A stretch of DNA of 27,035 nt from an uncultured Saprospiraceae bacterium (GTDB taxonomy: Bacteria > Bacteroidota > Bacteroidia > Chitinophagales > Saprospiraceae), in assembly GCA_937973565.1 (NCBI GenBank), contig CALJKQ010000271.1:1-27035 (forward strand). Direction: 5' to 3'. A program made the translations under genes and the position numbers. Shown here in pieces: positions 16,414 through 24,056 of the stretch. Below the pieces are notes generated by a model, which searched no databases, was not told where the DNA came from, and saw only the letters and a list, made by a program, of their open reading frames with translations. The first letter of the stretch is position 1; each line of letters starts with the position of its first letter.

Positions 16414-18537
16414 TTATGCTTTTACTACTTTGAGGATGTAAACCTTTCCTTTAACCGTAATCCTAAGCATATACATACCACTTTGCAGGTCGCTGCCATC
16501 CAGCTCTGCTGTCAGTCCATCTTCTCCATGTCTCCAATCTAAATCTACCGTGATAAACCTACCGGTCAGATCCATCAGTTCCGTTCTTTCAACATCACCG
16601 TCATCTTCCACACCTTTTAATTGAATGGTCATCACATTCCTGAATGGATTGGGAGTTGCCGTTAATGCTATACCGGTGGCATCTTCATCGTCTACACCAA
16701 TCAAAACACCATCATCGTCTTCACAGTCAAAACAAGGTTTCACACCCGGCTCAAGGGCCAAAAAGGCGGTGTACAAAGACAAAACACGATTGTCTAAGCT
16801 AATTTCAACGGCATCCGTTTTATCAGCTGCAGACACCAAACCGCCTTCCAGGTATAAAATCTTTGACATCGCATGACATTGCTTATAAACAGGTGTGAGT
16901 TGAGTATCATTTTCAGCATCCAAAATATAATTGGCCGTGATAAGACTGTCTTTATACAAGGCTACCACTTCCAGGTTAAAAGGTGTTTTACCTATGAACC
17001 TGCCCGTTTTAGTGGAGCGAAGTCCATTGGATACATCGTAGGCATCATAACAAATGCCTTCTTTAGGCCTGAGTAAGTAATCTACAAAGTCAAACCGCGC
17101 TTCTGACAGTCCGTTTTGTAATACTTTTAAGGCATCCGCCAGTAAGTAACTCCCATTGTATAGAGAAACACTAAAGTATGTACCTTTTGTATTTGAGCTC
17201 AATATTTTATAAAAAAGTTCATTGCCATAGTAATAGCTATCCGCATAATAAATGGCTCTGGCATGCTTACTGTAGTTGCCGTAATCCAGGGCATAGGTAG
17301 GTCTTAAAACACCTACATTGGACAGTAGATCATCTTTCAATGACTGAGCATCAGACGGCTGAAAGACCGAAGCATCAGAAGACATCAACATCAATATTCC
17401 CTCATCTTCGTTTTTAAGGTATTCATACCCTTTATACAGCAAAGAGGTAAGCACACTGTTATTGCCCAGAGATATCGATGCTATTAACTGATCCAGATCA
17501 ACATTGTTTAAACTTAACCATTCGGTAGATACTTCCTTTACGTTTAAATTGTTGTATATAATCCTAAACCGGTCTTTGGGTTTGATGATTTTTTTTATGT
17601 GTCCCTTCAAAGAATTCAATACATCCTGTTTGCCATAATTGGTATTGCTGGAATGATGATCTACTATGAATACAACTTTCTTTTGCTCCAGGGTATCTAT
17701 GCCCAATAGCTGTGCCGGATCCAGACAAATCTGATAATACCCAAACGAAGAATTTTCGGATGCTTTAGCTGTCTTGAGTATTATGTTTTCTTTGGGTTGG
17801 TCCAACCTAAAGGTGAAAGAATTAATGGCACCACCCGTTCCCGAATACTTGTTGGCCGATATACTGGCCGTAGCGTATTCTCCTTCCTGACCATCCACTT
17901 TCGTAACAAAATTTACGCCGTTGCTGATCAAAGGTGTCAAAGGTGTATCTTTCTTATAAACTGATACTTTCACTTCCGGACGGGGGTAACTCAATGCAAA
18001 CATACTCAAAGGTAATTCTATCGCATCATTTTCATCCGAAGCCACCAACATGGTGAGTTTTACCTTTCTGGATTTCTTTCCGGGCAAAGGGAAAATTCTA
18101 AACTCATAAGCGTCTTCATAATTCTTATACAAAATACTCGGGTCCTTCCTCCTATTGACAATGCCTTCATAGATATTAAAAGCCGTACTCCTTTCTAAGA
18201 TGTCGGCCTGCATAATGGTATCTTCCACCCATAGCCAGGAATCAGTGAAGGATGCATACTTGGGAAGTCTGAAGTAATGAACTACTTCAAATGTATCATA
18301 TTCTGAAAAATACTCAAAGGGATTGCCCCGATAGGTCATGTATAAATCTACCTCATAAAATTTGCCTGCCGGTCGGATGACAAAGGATACGTCCTCAATG
18401 GCGGCCTGACTGTGGCTCCACCATTGCCGGGGGTCATTGATAAACAATTGTTCACAGTTGTAACATTGTCCCAGCAGCCTGGAAGAATGGATTACCAACA
18501 AAATGATGATCAGGAGTAAAAACTGGAACTTTTTCAT
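16414..18537 (-). CDS. VIT/VWA-like T9SS cargo protein, copy 1
   Basis: The 707-residue form starts at the ATG ending at 18537, which gives a standard signal peptide (MKKFQFLLLIIILLVIHSS) cut before QCYNC; an upstream ATG adds nine polar residues. A VIT domain covers about residues 45-170, with the family signature YEGIVNRRKDPSILYK (123-138) and the FRIFPLPGKKSRKVKL strand. A VWA-like domain starts at 286 (KKVVFIVDHHSSNTN), but the metal site D-x-S-x-S is altered to D293-H-H-S-S. CxxC pairs lie at the mature N-terminus (CYNC) and before the tail (CFDC). The last 80 residues are a type A T9SS sorting domain (ATPNPFRN to VYILKVVKA). A paralogue lies immediately upstream. It is probably an adhesive or scaffold protein on the cell surface; the function is unknown. 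Confidence 0.85.
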   Translation of the reverse strand: MKKFQFLLLIIILLVIHSSRLLGQCYNCEQLFINDPRQWWSHSQAAIEDVSFVIRPAGKFYEVDLYMTYRGNPFEYFSEYDTFEVVHYFRLPKYASFTDSWLWVEDTIMQADILERSTAFNIYEGIVNRRKDPSILYKNYEDAYEFRIFPLPGKKSRKVKLTMLVASDENDAIELPLSMFALSYPRPEVKVSVYKKDTPLTPLISNGVNFVTKVDGQEGEYATASISANKYSGTGGAINSFTFRLDQPKENIILKTAKASENSSFGYYQICLDPAQLLGIDTLEQKKVVFIVDHHSSNTNYGKQDVLNSLKGHIKKIIKPKDRFRIIYNNLNVKEVSTEWLSLNNVDLDQLIASISLGNNSVLTSLLYKGYEYLKNEDEGILMLMSSDASVFQPSDAQSLKDDLLSNVGVLRPTYALDYGNYSKHARAIYYADSYYYGNELFYKILSSNTKGTYFSVSLYNGSYLLADALKVLQNGLSEARFDFVDYLLRPKEGICYDAYDVSNGLRSTKTGRFIGKTPFNLEVVALYKDSLITANYILDAENDTQLTPVYKQCHAMSKILYLEGGLVSAADKTDAVEISLDNRVLSLYTAFLALEPGVKPCFDCEDDDGVLIGVDDEDATGIALTATPNPFRNVMTIQLKGVEDDGDVERTELMDLTGRFITVDLDWRHGEDGLTAELDGSDLQSGMYMLRITVKGKVYILKVVKA

Positions 18538-18602
18538 GGTTAGTCTTTGATTTTGTTCCTTCAAATTTAATAATTTAAAAGGTCAAAGTCCAGCTTTGGT
18601 CG

Positions 18603-18615
18603 GGTATATTATACC
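18603..18615. repeat. Short inverted repeat upstream of VIT/VWA copy 1
   Basis: GGTATA-T-TATACC is a perfect inverted repeat with 6-base arms and a one-base centre, 66 bases upstream of the copy 1 start codon, in the 177-bp gap between the two paralogues. Its size and place would suit an operator, but a chance match is possible. Confidence 0.3.
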
Positions 18616-18714
18616 ATGAACCTGCATTTTAGCTGTGTCAACGACATTTCCGGGCTGTAGAAAAGCCAATTCAATCTATACTTATAGTATTTTGATAAGG
18701 CTCAATGGTGCAGA

Positions 18715-20844
18715 TTAGGCCTTAACCACTTTCAAAATGTAAACCTTTCCTTTGACGGTGATCCTGAATAGGTAAATTCCACTTTTCAGATTACTGCCAT
18801 CAAATTCAGCAACCAGGCCTTCTTCTCCACGTTTCCAATCGAGGTGAATGGAAATGATTCTTCCAGTGAGGTCTATCAATTCGGTTTTTTCTACATCATC
18901 AGGGTTTTCAACGCCCTTCAAAGTAAGTTTAACCACGTTGCAAAATGGATTGGGGGCAGACATGAAAATGCCTTTGTCAATGTTGTGATCTTCAACATTA
19001 ACCGTGTTAATAGACTCGTCTTCACAGTCCATACAAGGTGCCTGCATACCAGGTTCGAGTGCCAAAAAGGCGGTCTGCCTAGACAATACCCTACTCTCTA
19101 TACTGGTCTCAACTATGGTAAGCAAATGTTCAATGTTGGAAGCAACAAGAGATTCAAGGTAAATGATTTTTCCCATGGCCTGACATTGCTTGTATATATT
19201 ATCTTCCTTTTCTATGGTGTCATTATGTACATAATAAGTATTGGAAATTATACTATCCTTAAACTTAGCGGTTACTTCCAGTATAAAAGGGAACCCACCT
19301 TTGTATTTTCCAACCTGTGTCGATCGGTTCCCATATTTTATAGGATAGATTTCGTAGGCAAATCCTCCGTTAGGGGTAATTCGGTAATCCACAAATTCTA
19401 AAAGATTATCGAGTCGATTGTTTTTTAGATTTTGTAAATGAGAGTATATCTTATTTTTATCACTGTCAAAAAGCATGGTACTGTAGCTGCCATGGGTTAG
19501 GGTGGTGATCAGTTTGTAGAACAATTCATTTCCATAATAAGTGGTTCCATTATAGGTAGTGAATCCAATATCCGGGTTAAATAAATTAAAGTTTAAAACC
19601 AGGGTTTGCCTCAAACTGCCAAAATGGGCGAGGAGTTCATCCCTGAACGACAAGGCATCTGAGTTCTTTACGATGTTTGAATCATCACTCATCACAAAAA
19701 GTACTCCATCCTTTTCATCTTTTACGCGATCGTATGCTTCATACAAAAGTGCTCTCAAAATACTACTGTTGCCAAGTTCTATGTTTTGCAGTAATTCATC
19801 CAATTGGTCCAAATCGTCAAACGACAACCAATCTTGTGTGATTTCTTTGGGTGTAAGTTGATTGTACAAAATTCTGAATGAATCTCCTTCCTTAACCATC
19901 GCCGAAATCTGAGTTTTACATGCTTCTATAATTTCAGATTTTGATAATAAAGTATTGTCTGAATCATAATCCAAAACAAATACATATTTGTTTTTTTCAA
20001 GGGTATCAAGTCTCATCAATTGGGATGGATCCACACTCAATTGAAATAAGCCCTCCTTGCTCTCTGAAGTCCTTTGTGTGGCTGATAAATAAACTTCCTT
20101 CTCTGGTTGTGCAAATTTAAATTTTAAAGCAGAGTGTTCTCCATCGCTGGGGTCATAATCTGTGTTCTTGATTAAGGCATTTTTATATGGACCATATTCC
20201 TGGTGTGTCCCATCATTAAATTGGATGCCATTACTCAAAACAGGAATGAGCGGTGAATCTTTCTCATAATGAATTAAATTTACGGTGGGTACGGGCAAAG
20301 AATTGTTAAACAAGCCAAAGGGAAGATCTATTTGATCGTTTTCATCGCTAGCCACTAAAAAACTAAGTTTTACCTTTCGGCTTCCTTTGGGTAATATGGG
20401 GAATATTCTGAATTCATATTTACTATCCTGGTATTTGTACAATATGCTTGGATCCTTCCGGCGCTTTACAATTCCCTCATACGTGCTATACGCCGCAGAC
20501 CTTTCATAGATATCTGCCTGCATGATCACCCCATCCACCCAAAGCCATGAATCTGTTATAACTGCATTATTTGACAATCCAAAGTAATGAACAATTTCAA
20601 GTGAATCGCCTTCATAAAAATTTTCAGGATTGGTCAGATGGTAATTCATGTAAAGGTCAACCTGGTAAAATTTCCCCACCGGCTTTACAACCGCACTTAC
20701 ATTGTCAATATACAGCCAACTAAACTTCCACGGTTGTTTGGGATCCTGGGCCCTCATGTTACAGCTGTTGCATTGCGCGCAAACTTCAGCACCCAACATG
20801 AAAAAAACCTGGAAGAATAAAAGTTGGCTTATTAATTTTTTCAT
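18715..20844 (-). CDS. VIT/VWA-like T9SS cargo protein, copy 2
   Basis: A 709-residue tandem paralogue of the next gene downstream with the same architecture. The signal peptide MKKLISQLLFFQVFFMLG is cut before QCNSC. The VIT domain carries YEGIVKRRKDPSILYK (122-137) and EFRIFPILPKGSRKVKL. The VWA-like domain begins KYVFVLDYDSDNT, with the metal site changed to D292-Y-D-S-D. A CMDC pair precedes the tail, and a type A T9SS sorting domain ends ITVKGKVYILKVVKA, identical to copy 1 over the last 15 residues. The remaining sequence has diverged considerably, so the duplication is old and both copies were kept. It lies 76 bp downstream of the nitrilase-family gene on the same strand. Confidence 0.85.
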   Translation of the reverse strand: MKKLISQLLFFQVFFMLGAEVCAQCNSCNMRAQDPKQPWKFSWLYIDNVSAVVKPVGKFYQVDLYMNYHLTNPENFYEGDSLEIVHYFGLSNNAVITDSWLWVDGVIMQADIYERSAAYSTYEGIVKRRKDPSILYKYQDSKYEFRIFPILPKGSRKVKLSFLVASDENDQIDLPFGLFNNSLPVPTVNLIHYEKDSPLIPVLSNGIQFNDGTHQEYGPYKNALIKNTDYDPSDGEHSALKFKFAQPEKEVYLSATQRTSESKEGLFQLSVDPSQLMRLDTLEKNKYVFVLDYDSDNTLLSKSEIIEACKTQISAMVKEGDSFRILYNQLTPKEITQDWLSFDDLDQLDELLQNIELGNSSILRALLYEAYDRVKDEKDGVLFVMSDDSNIVKNSDALSFRDELLAHFGSLRQTLVLNFNLFNPDIGFTTYNGTTYYGNELFYKLITTLTHGSYSTMLFDSDKNKIYSHLQNLKNNRLDNLLEFVDYRITPNGGFAYEIYPIKYGNRSTQVGKYKGGFPFILEVTAKFKDSIISNTYYVHNDTIEKEDNIYKQCQAMGKIIYLESLVASNIEHLLTIVETSIESRVLSRQTAFLALEPGMQAPCMDCEDESINTVNVEDHNIDKGIFMSAPNPFCNVVKLTLKGVENPDDVEKTELIDLTGRIISIHLDWKRGEEGLVAEFDGSNLKSGIYLFRITVKGKVYILKVVKA

Positions 20845-20920
20845 AAGGAGAAATTATTATGCTAATATAATAAATTAGGACGATAAGTCTTTCATATATG
20901 CACTAATGCAAGTCTTATAC

Positions 20921-21724
20921 TTACTTTTTGTTAATTGCGACGACAGTTTTTTCTGGCACTTGGAAGTTTGGCGGATACATATCTTCCAAAAACGGCAACC
21001 GCTTTCGATAATCATACATAGCATCAAAATCCGGTTCAAAGGAAATTAAACCCTCCTGATTATCCATTTCTGCTACTATGTTGCCCTTAAAATCGACTAT
21101 CAAGGAACTGCCCGGATATGCGTTTCCATAATGGTCAACACCCACTCTGTTGACACCCACTACATAGGCCTGGTTTTCTATGGCCCTGGCTATGAGCAAT
21201 TGCCTCCATTGTCCGATCCTGACTTCGGGCCAATTGGCAGCGTAAATTAGTAAATCGTAAGGATTACCACTTTGCTGAAAAGATATGTACGGAAACCTCA
21301 AATCATAACAAATCAAAGGTCTGATAACTACTTCATTAAAGGAAAATTGTATGATTGCTTTGCCTCCCAGATACCCTCTTCCCTCACCTCCCGGCACAAA
21401 AAGATGTACCTTGTCATAGGCGTATTCTTCTCCATCCTCGCTTATCCCAAGCCAACGGTTGTACATCTTCGCCCCTGTAGCAACAGCCACACTGCCGGCT
21501 ATAGAATATTGCCCCGTGCGCGCCTTTTCCTTCATCCATTTTACAATGACAGCGTAATCTTCTGCACCCAATTCGTCAGGATGCAATAAATAGGAAGTAG
21601 CAAATAATTCAGGCAATAAAACGAGACTCCCCACCTCTGCCTTCTCCAACAGCCGATCCAGATCAGCCAGGTTTTCTGATAGTGCACCCTTCTTAGGACA
21701 GTTTTGTACCATAGTTAGTATCAT
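20921..21724 (-). CDS. Nitrilase-superfamily amidohydrolase, omega-amidase-like
   Basis: Carbon-nitrogen hydrolase of 267 residues with the Glu-Lys-Cys triad: Glu39 in LLPELFATSY, Lys105 in YDKVHLF and Cys139 in LICYDLRFP. Closest recognisable types are omega-amidases of the Nit2/YafV group, which hydrolyse 2-oxoglutaramate and 2-oxosuccinamate produced by transamination of glutamine and asparagine. WPEVRIGQWRQLLIARAIEN and the GNAYPGSSLIVDFKG segment fit that branch. There is no signal peptide, so it is cytoplasmic. It sits between two exported-protein genes on the same strand, 112 bp after the MORN/caspase gene and 76 bp before VIT/VWA copy 2. No aminotransferase is adjacent. The exact substrate is an inference. 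Confidence 0.87.
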   Translation of the reverse strand: MILTMVQNCPKKGALSENLADLDRLLEKAEVGSLVLLPELFATSYLLHPDELGAEDYAVIVKWMKEKARTGQYSIAGSVAVATGAKMYNRWLGISEDGEEYAYDKVHLFVPGGEGRGYLGGKAIIQFSFNEVVIRPLICYDLRFPYISFQQSGNPYDLLIYAANWPEVRIGQWRQLLIARAIENQAYVVGVNRVGVDHYGNAYPGSSLIVDFKGNIVAEMDNQEGLISFEPDFDAMYDYRKRLPFLEDMYPPNFQVPEKTVVAINKK

Positions 21725-21836
21725 GCCACATCCATTTGGACCTCAATTTAATGGCATTTACGGAAGTATCAAAGCAGCTGATTTCCCGGATGATTCAAAG
21801 CATAGGATAATAAGCAGGACACGGGCAACAAAAACC

Positions 21837-23435
21837 TTAACGCATTACTGCCACCGGCATTTCCTTGTCATAATCTCCATAGATGCTTGGCGTCTGCGCA
21901 TTTTTGGTATGGTGCCTTACATTGAGGTAGATGTAGTTGAAAAGCTCGTCAACCGATATGATGGTATCGTCATTGGTATTTGCGTCGCCTTTCAGGCCCT
22001 GTATCAGGTAATGACTGAAAACCCCATGCCGCATGCCGGAGTATTCCAGTGAAACTTCATCTTTTTTGGAGGATGTAATGATGGCTGTTCCTCCTGTGCT
22101 CTTCGAAAAACGGGTGTAAAAATCCGTTAAAGCCATCTGATAGGGAGTTTTGGTTGCATACATGCTTCCGGAGTGACAAGCGTCTGTAATATATATTTTA
22201 TGTTGCGCACGGGATGCTTCAATGAGCTGAAGCATGTCTTCGTAGGCAAGCAAGTTGTTGCTGCCATCAAAATCATAAGGCACAAAAGAGCCGTCTAAGC
22301 CGTGCCCCGACATGTAAAGTAAGATGACATCATTTTCATCTGCCTTGCCAAAGGTTGATCCTATTTCTTTTAATATATTTTTTTTGGAGGCTGCATCATC
22401 AATTAATATACTGATGTGGTCATCCGGTATGGCACCGCCTTCAGGGCTTTTCAAAAATGCATACAAATGGTAGGCATCATCATCGGTATACCGCAAAGAG
22501 GCCATATGATTGTAACTGGCAATGCCCACCACAACGGCAAATATTTCGATTTCATTGGTTTTCTCCTTAGTGTGCTGCTCTTTGCTCAAGTTTACCAAAG
22601 CTTCTGTTTCATAAGATCTTTGTTTTAGCGCGCCAAACTCCCAGATTCCGCTGTACACGTTTCCATCTTTTTTAGTCATGGTCCCAAAACCATGCGGGCC
22701 GTGGCTTTTCCAGCTGCCCTTATATACATCCCCGTTGGCGTATTGGCAACTGCCCTCTCCGGCGGGTTTGCCACCCACAAAATCTCCGGTAAACAACGAC
22801 CCGTCCCGGTAGCGGTACTGTCCCTTTTCTCCATCACAGTAAGCGGTATTGCAGTCCTTAACTTTTCCAGTGTGACCAGCCTGACTTTTACTGTCGGCAG
22901 ATGAAAAAATGGGCTGGTTTTTTTGAATTTTGGAGACCAGTACATTGTCCTTCCAATCTCCTTCGTAACTGCTTCCATCGGTCTCTGTAAACCTGCCTCT
23001 ACCGTTGAAGTTGCCATTGACAAAAATGCCTTCATAACTCGATCCATCGTGAAAAAAGTAAACCCCCTGACCTGAAGGATAATCGTTGTACCAGTTGCCT
23101 TTGTAAACATCGCCATTGGCATACATCATTTTTCCCTTGCCTTGACGTTTATCGGCCACAAAGTCTCCCTGGTATTCGTGCCCGGCAGCAAAGACATACT
23201 TGCCATTGCCCTCTTTTTTTCCATTCTTAAAAATACCGGTAAAATAATCGTTGCTGGCATACCTCACGGTTCCCCTTCCGTTGAAGTTGCCCATTCTGAA
23301 ACTGCCCTGATAAATGGATCCGTTTTTGGCCTTGTATGTACCCTCTCCATTGTAGCAGTCGCCTTTCATACACTGACCATGCAGCTGATTGAAGGCAAAT
23401 AAAAGGACTGTGATTACCACTCCAATTGATCTCAT
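21837..23435 (-). CDS. Exported MORN-repeat / caspase-like (C14) fusion protein
   Basis: The protein has 532 residues with a signal peptide (MRSIGVVITVLLFAFNQLHG) cut before QCMKGDC. Residues 28-165 and 200-268 hold about nine MORN repeats in two blocks (NGDVYKGNWYNDYPSGQG, GDFVGGKPAGEG), separated by a Ser/Gln-rich linker. Residues 296-532 form a caspase-fold peptidase domain (FAVVVGIASYNHMASLRYTD) with catalytic His378 in MSGHG and Cys420 in TDACHSG, both present. There is no T9SS sorting tail; the end reads DKEMPVAVMR. The location is therefore periplasmic or outer-membrane-associated rather than cytosolic. MORN repeats bind membranes or proteins in other systems, so they may position or hold back the protease. 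Targets and activation signal are unknown. Confidence 0.88.
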   Translation of the reverse strand: MRSIGVVITVLLFAFNQLHGQCMKGDCYNGEGTYKAKNGSIYQGSFRMGNFNGRGTVRYASNDYFTGIFKNGKKEGNGKYVFAAGHEYQGDFVADKRQGKGKMMYANGDVYKGNWYNDYPSGQGVYFFHDGSSYEGIFVNGNFNGRGRFTETDGSSYEGDWKDNVLVSKIQKNQPIFSSADSKSQAGHTGKVKDCNTAYCDGEKGQYRYRDGSLFTGDFVGGKPAGEGSCQYANGDVYKGSWKSHGPHGFGTMTKKDGNVYSGIWEFGALKQRSYETEALVNLSKEQHTKEKTNEIEIFAVVVGIASYNHMASLRYTDDDAYHLYAFLKSPEGGAIPDDHISILIDDAASKKNILKEIGSTFGKADENDVILLYMSGHGLDGSFVPYDFDGSNNLLAYEDMLQLIEASRAQHKIYITDACHSGSMYATKTPYQMALTDFYTRFSKSTGGTAIITSSKKDEVSLEYSGMRHGVFSHYLIQGLKGDANTNDDTIISVDELFNYIYLNVRHHTKNAQTPSIYGDYDKEMPVAVMR

Positions 23436-23503
23436 AATTCAATAATTATTACCGGTGTGAATGTTTAAATAGGTGTAGAGTGGTAGTGATCGATAAAAGC
23501 AAA

Positions 23504-23521
23504 TTATATTTGCAAATATAA
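23504..23521. promoter_or_regulatory. 18-bp palindrome with back-to-back -7 boxes between divergent genes
   Basis: TTATATTTGCAAATATAA is a perfect 18-base palindrome in the 132-bp gap between the MORN/caspase gene (-) and the DUF4920 gene (+). Each half contains TATATTTG, a full match to the Bacteroidota -7 consensus TAnnTTTG, one facing each gene. Start sites would be about 50 bases from the + strand ATG and about 70 from the - strand ATG. No TTTG -33 box lies at the right distance on either side. It may be a shared promoter, an operator, or both. Confidence 0.45.
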
Positions 23522-23567
23522 CTGGAATCGATTTTCCAATATTGTTAATTAATTGATAAAAAAACCA

Positions 23568-24056
23568 ATGAAGTACATTTTATTACTCAGTATGACGGCC
23601 ACCATGTTCTTTGCGGCCTGTAAATCTTCAACAAAAAGCACGGCAAATCAAGCGAGTATGCCCGTTTATGGCGAAGATTTTAAGGTTGGTAAGGTCCTCA
23701 CTTACGACCAACTATTGGCCCAGCTAAAACCGGGCAAAGATATGGAAGTACAGGTGGAAGGCCTGGTAGATGGTGTTTGCCAGGTCAAAGGCTGTTGGAT
23801 GAACATCGTTTCTGACAAAAATCCGGATGCCGAAAAGATGTTTGTCAAGTTTCATAACTACAGCTTTTTTATGCCCAAAGATCTTTCAGGCAAGAAGGTA
23901 ATCATGAAAGGCAAAGCTTATGTCGAGGAAACTTCGGTCGACGAACTGAGACACTACGCTGAAGATGAAGGCAAATCGAAAGAAGAAATCGCCAAAATCA
24001 CCCAGCCCAAAAAAGAGTTGAAGTTTATGGCAACCGGCGTAAAAATAAAGGGTTAA
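23568..24056 (+). CDS. DUF4920-family lipoprotein
   Basis: The 162-residue form starts at the ATG at 23568; a TTG five codons upstream is less likely because the ATG gives a compact lipoprotein signal (MKYILLLSMTATMFFAAC) with Cys18 as the lipidated residue. The rest matches the DUF4920 pattern: a small beta-rich OB-like fold with VEGLVDGVCQVKGCWMNIV, where the two cysteines (C-x4-C) may bind a metal, followed by VKFHNYSFFMPKDLSGKKVIMKGKAY. The charged C-terminal half is helical. The function is unknown. The gene is divergent from the MORN/caspase gene and its TAA overlaps the stop codon of convergent metG inside a shared TTAA. Confidence 0.85.
   Translation: MKYILLLSMTATMFFAACKSSTKSTANQASMPVYGEDFKVGKVLTYDQLLAQLKPGKDMEVQVEGLVDGVCQVKGCWMNIVSDKNPDAEKMFVKFHNYSFFMPKDLSGKKVIMKGKAYVEETSVDELRHYAEDEGKSKEEIAKITQPKKELKFMATGVKIKG

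Noticed and set aside
18562..18569. TAAATTTG on the minus strand upstream of VIT/VWA copy 1 as a -7 box
   Set aside because: The only TTTG upstream on that strand is 14 bases away instead of 19-21, and such 8-mers are common in AT-rich gaps.
16414..20844. Recent duplication or assembly artefact for the two VIT/VWA genes
   Set aside because: The DNA of the two copies is clearly diverged even in the conserved tail, with only short identical stretches, so they are old paralogues and not a collapsed or repeated read.
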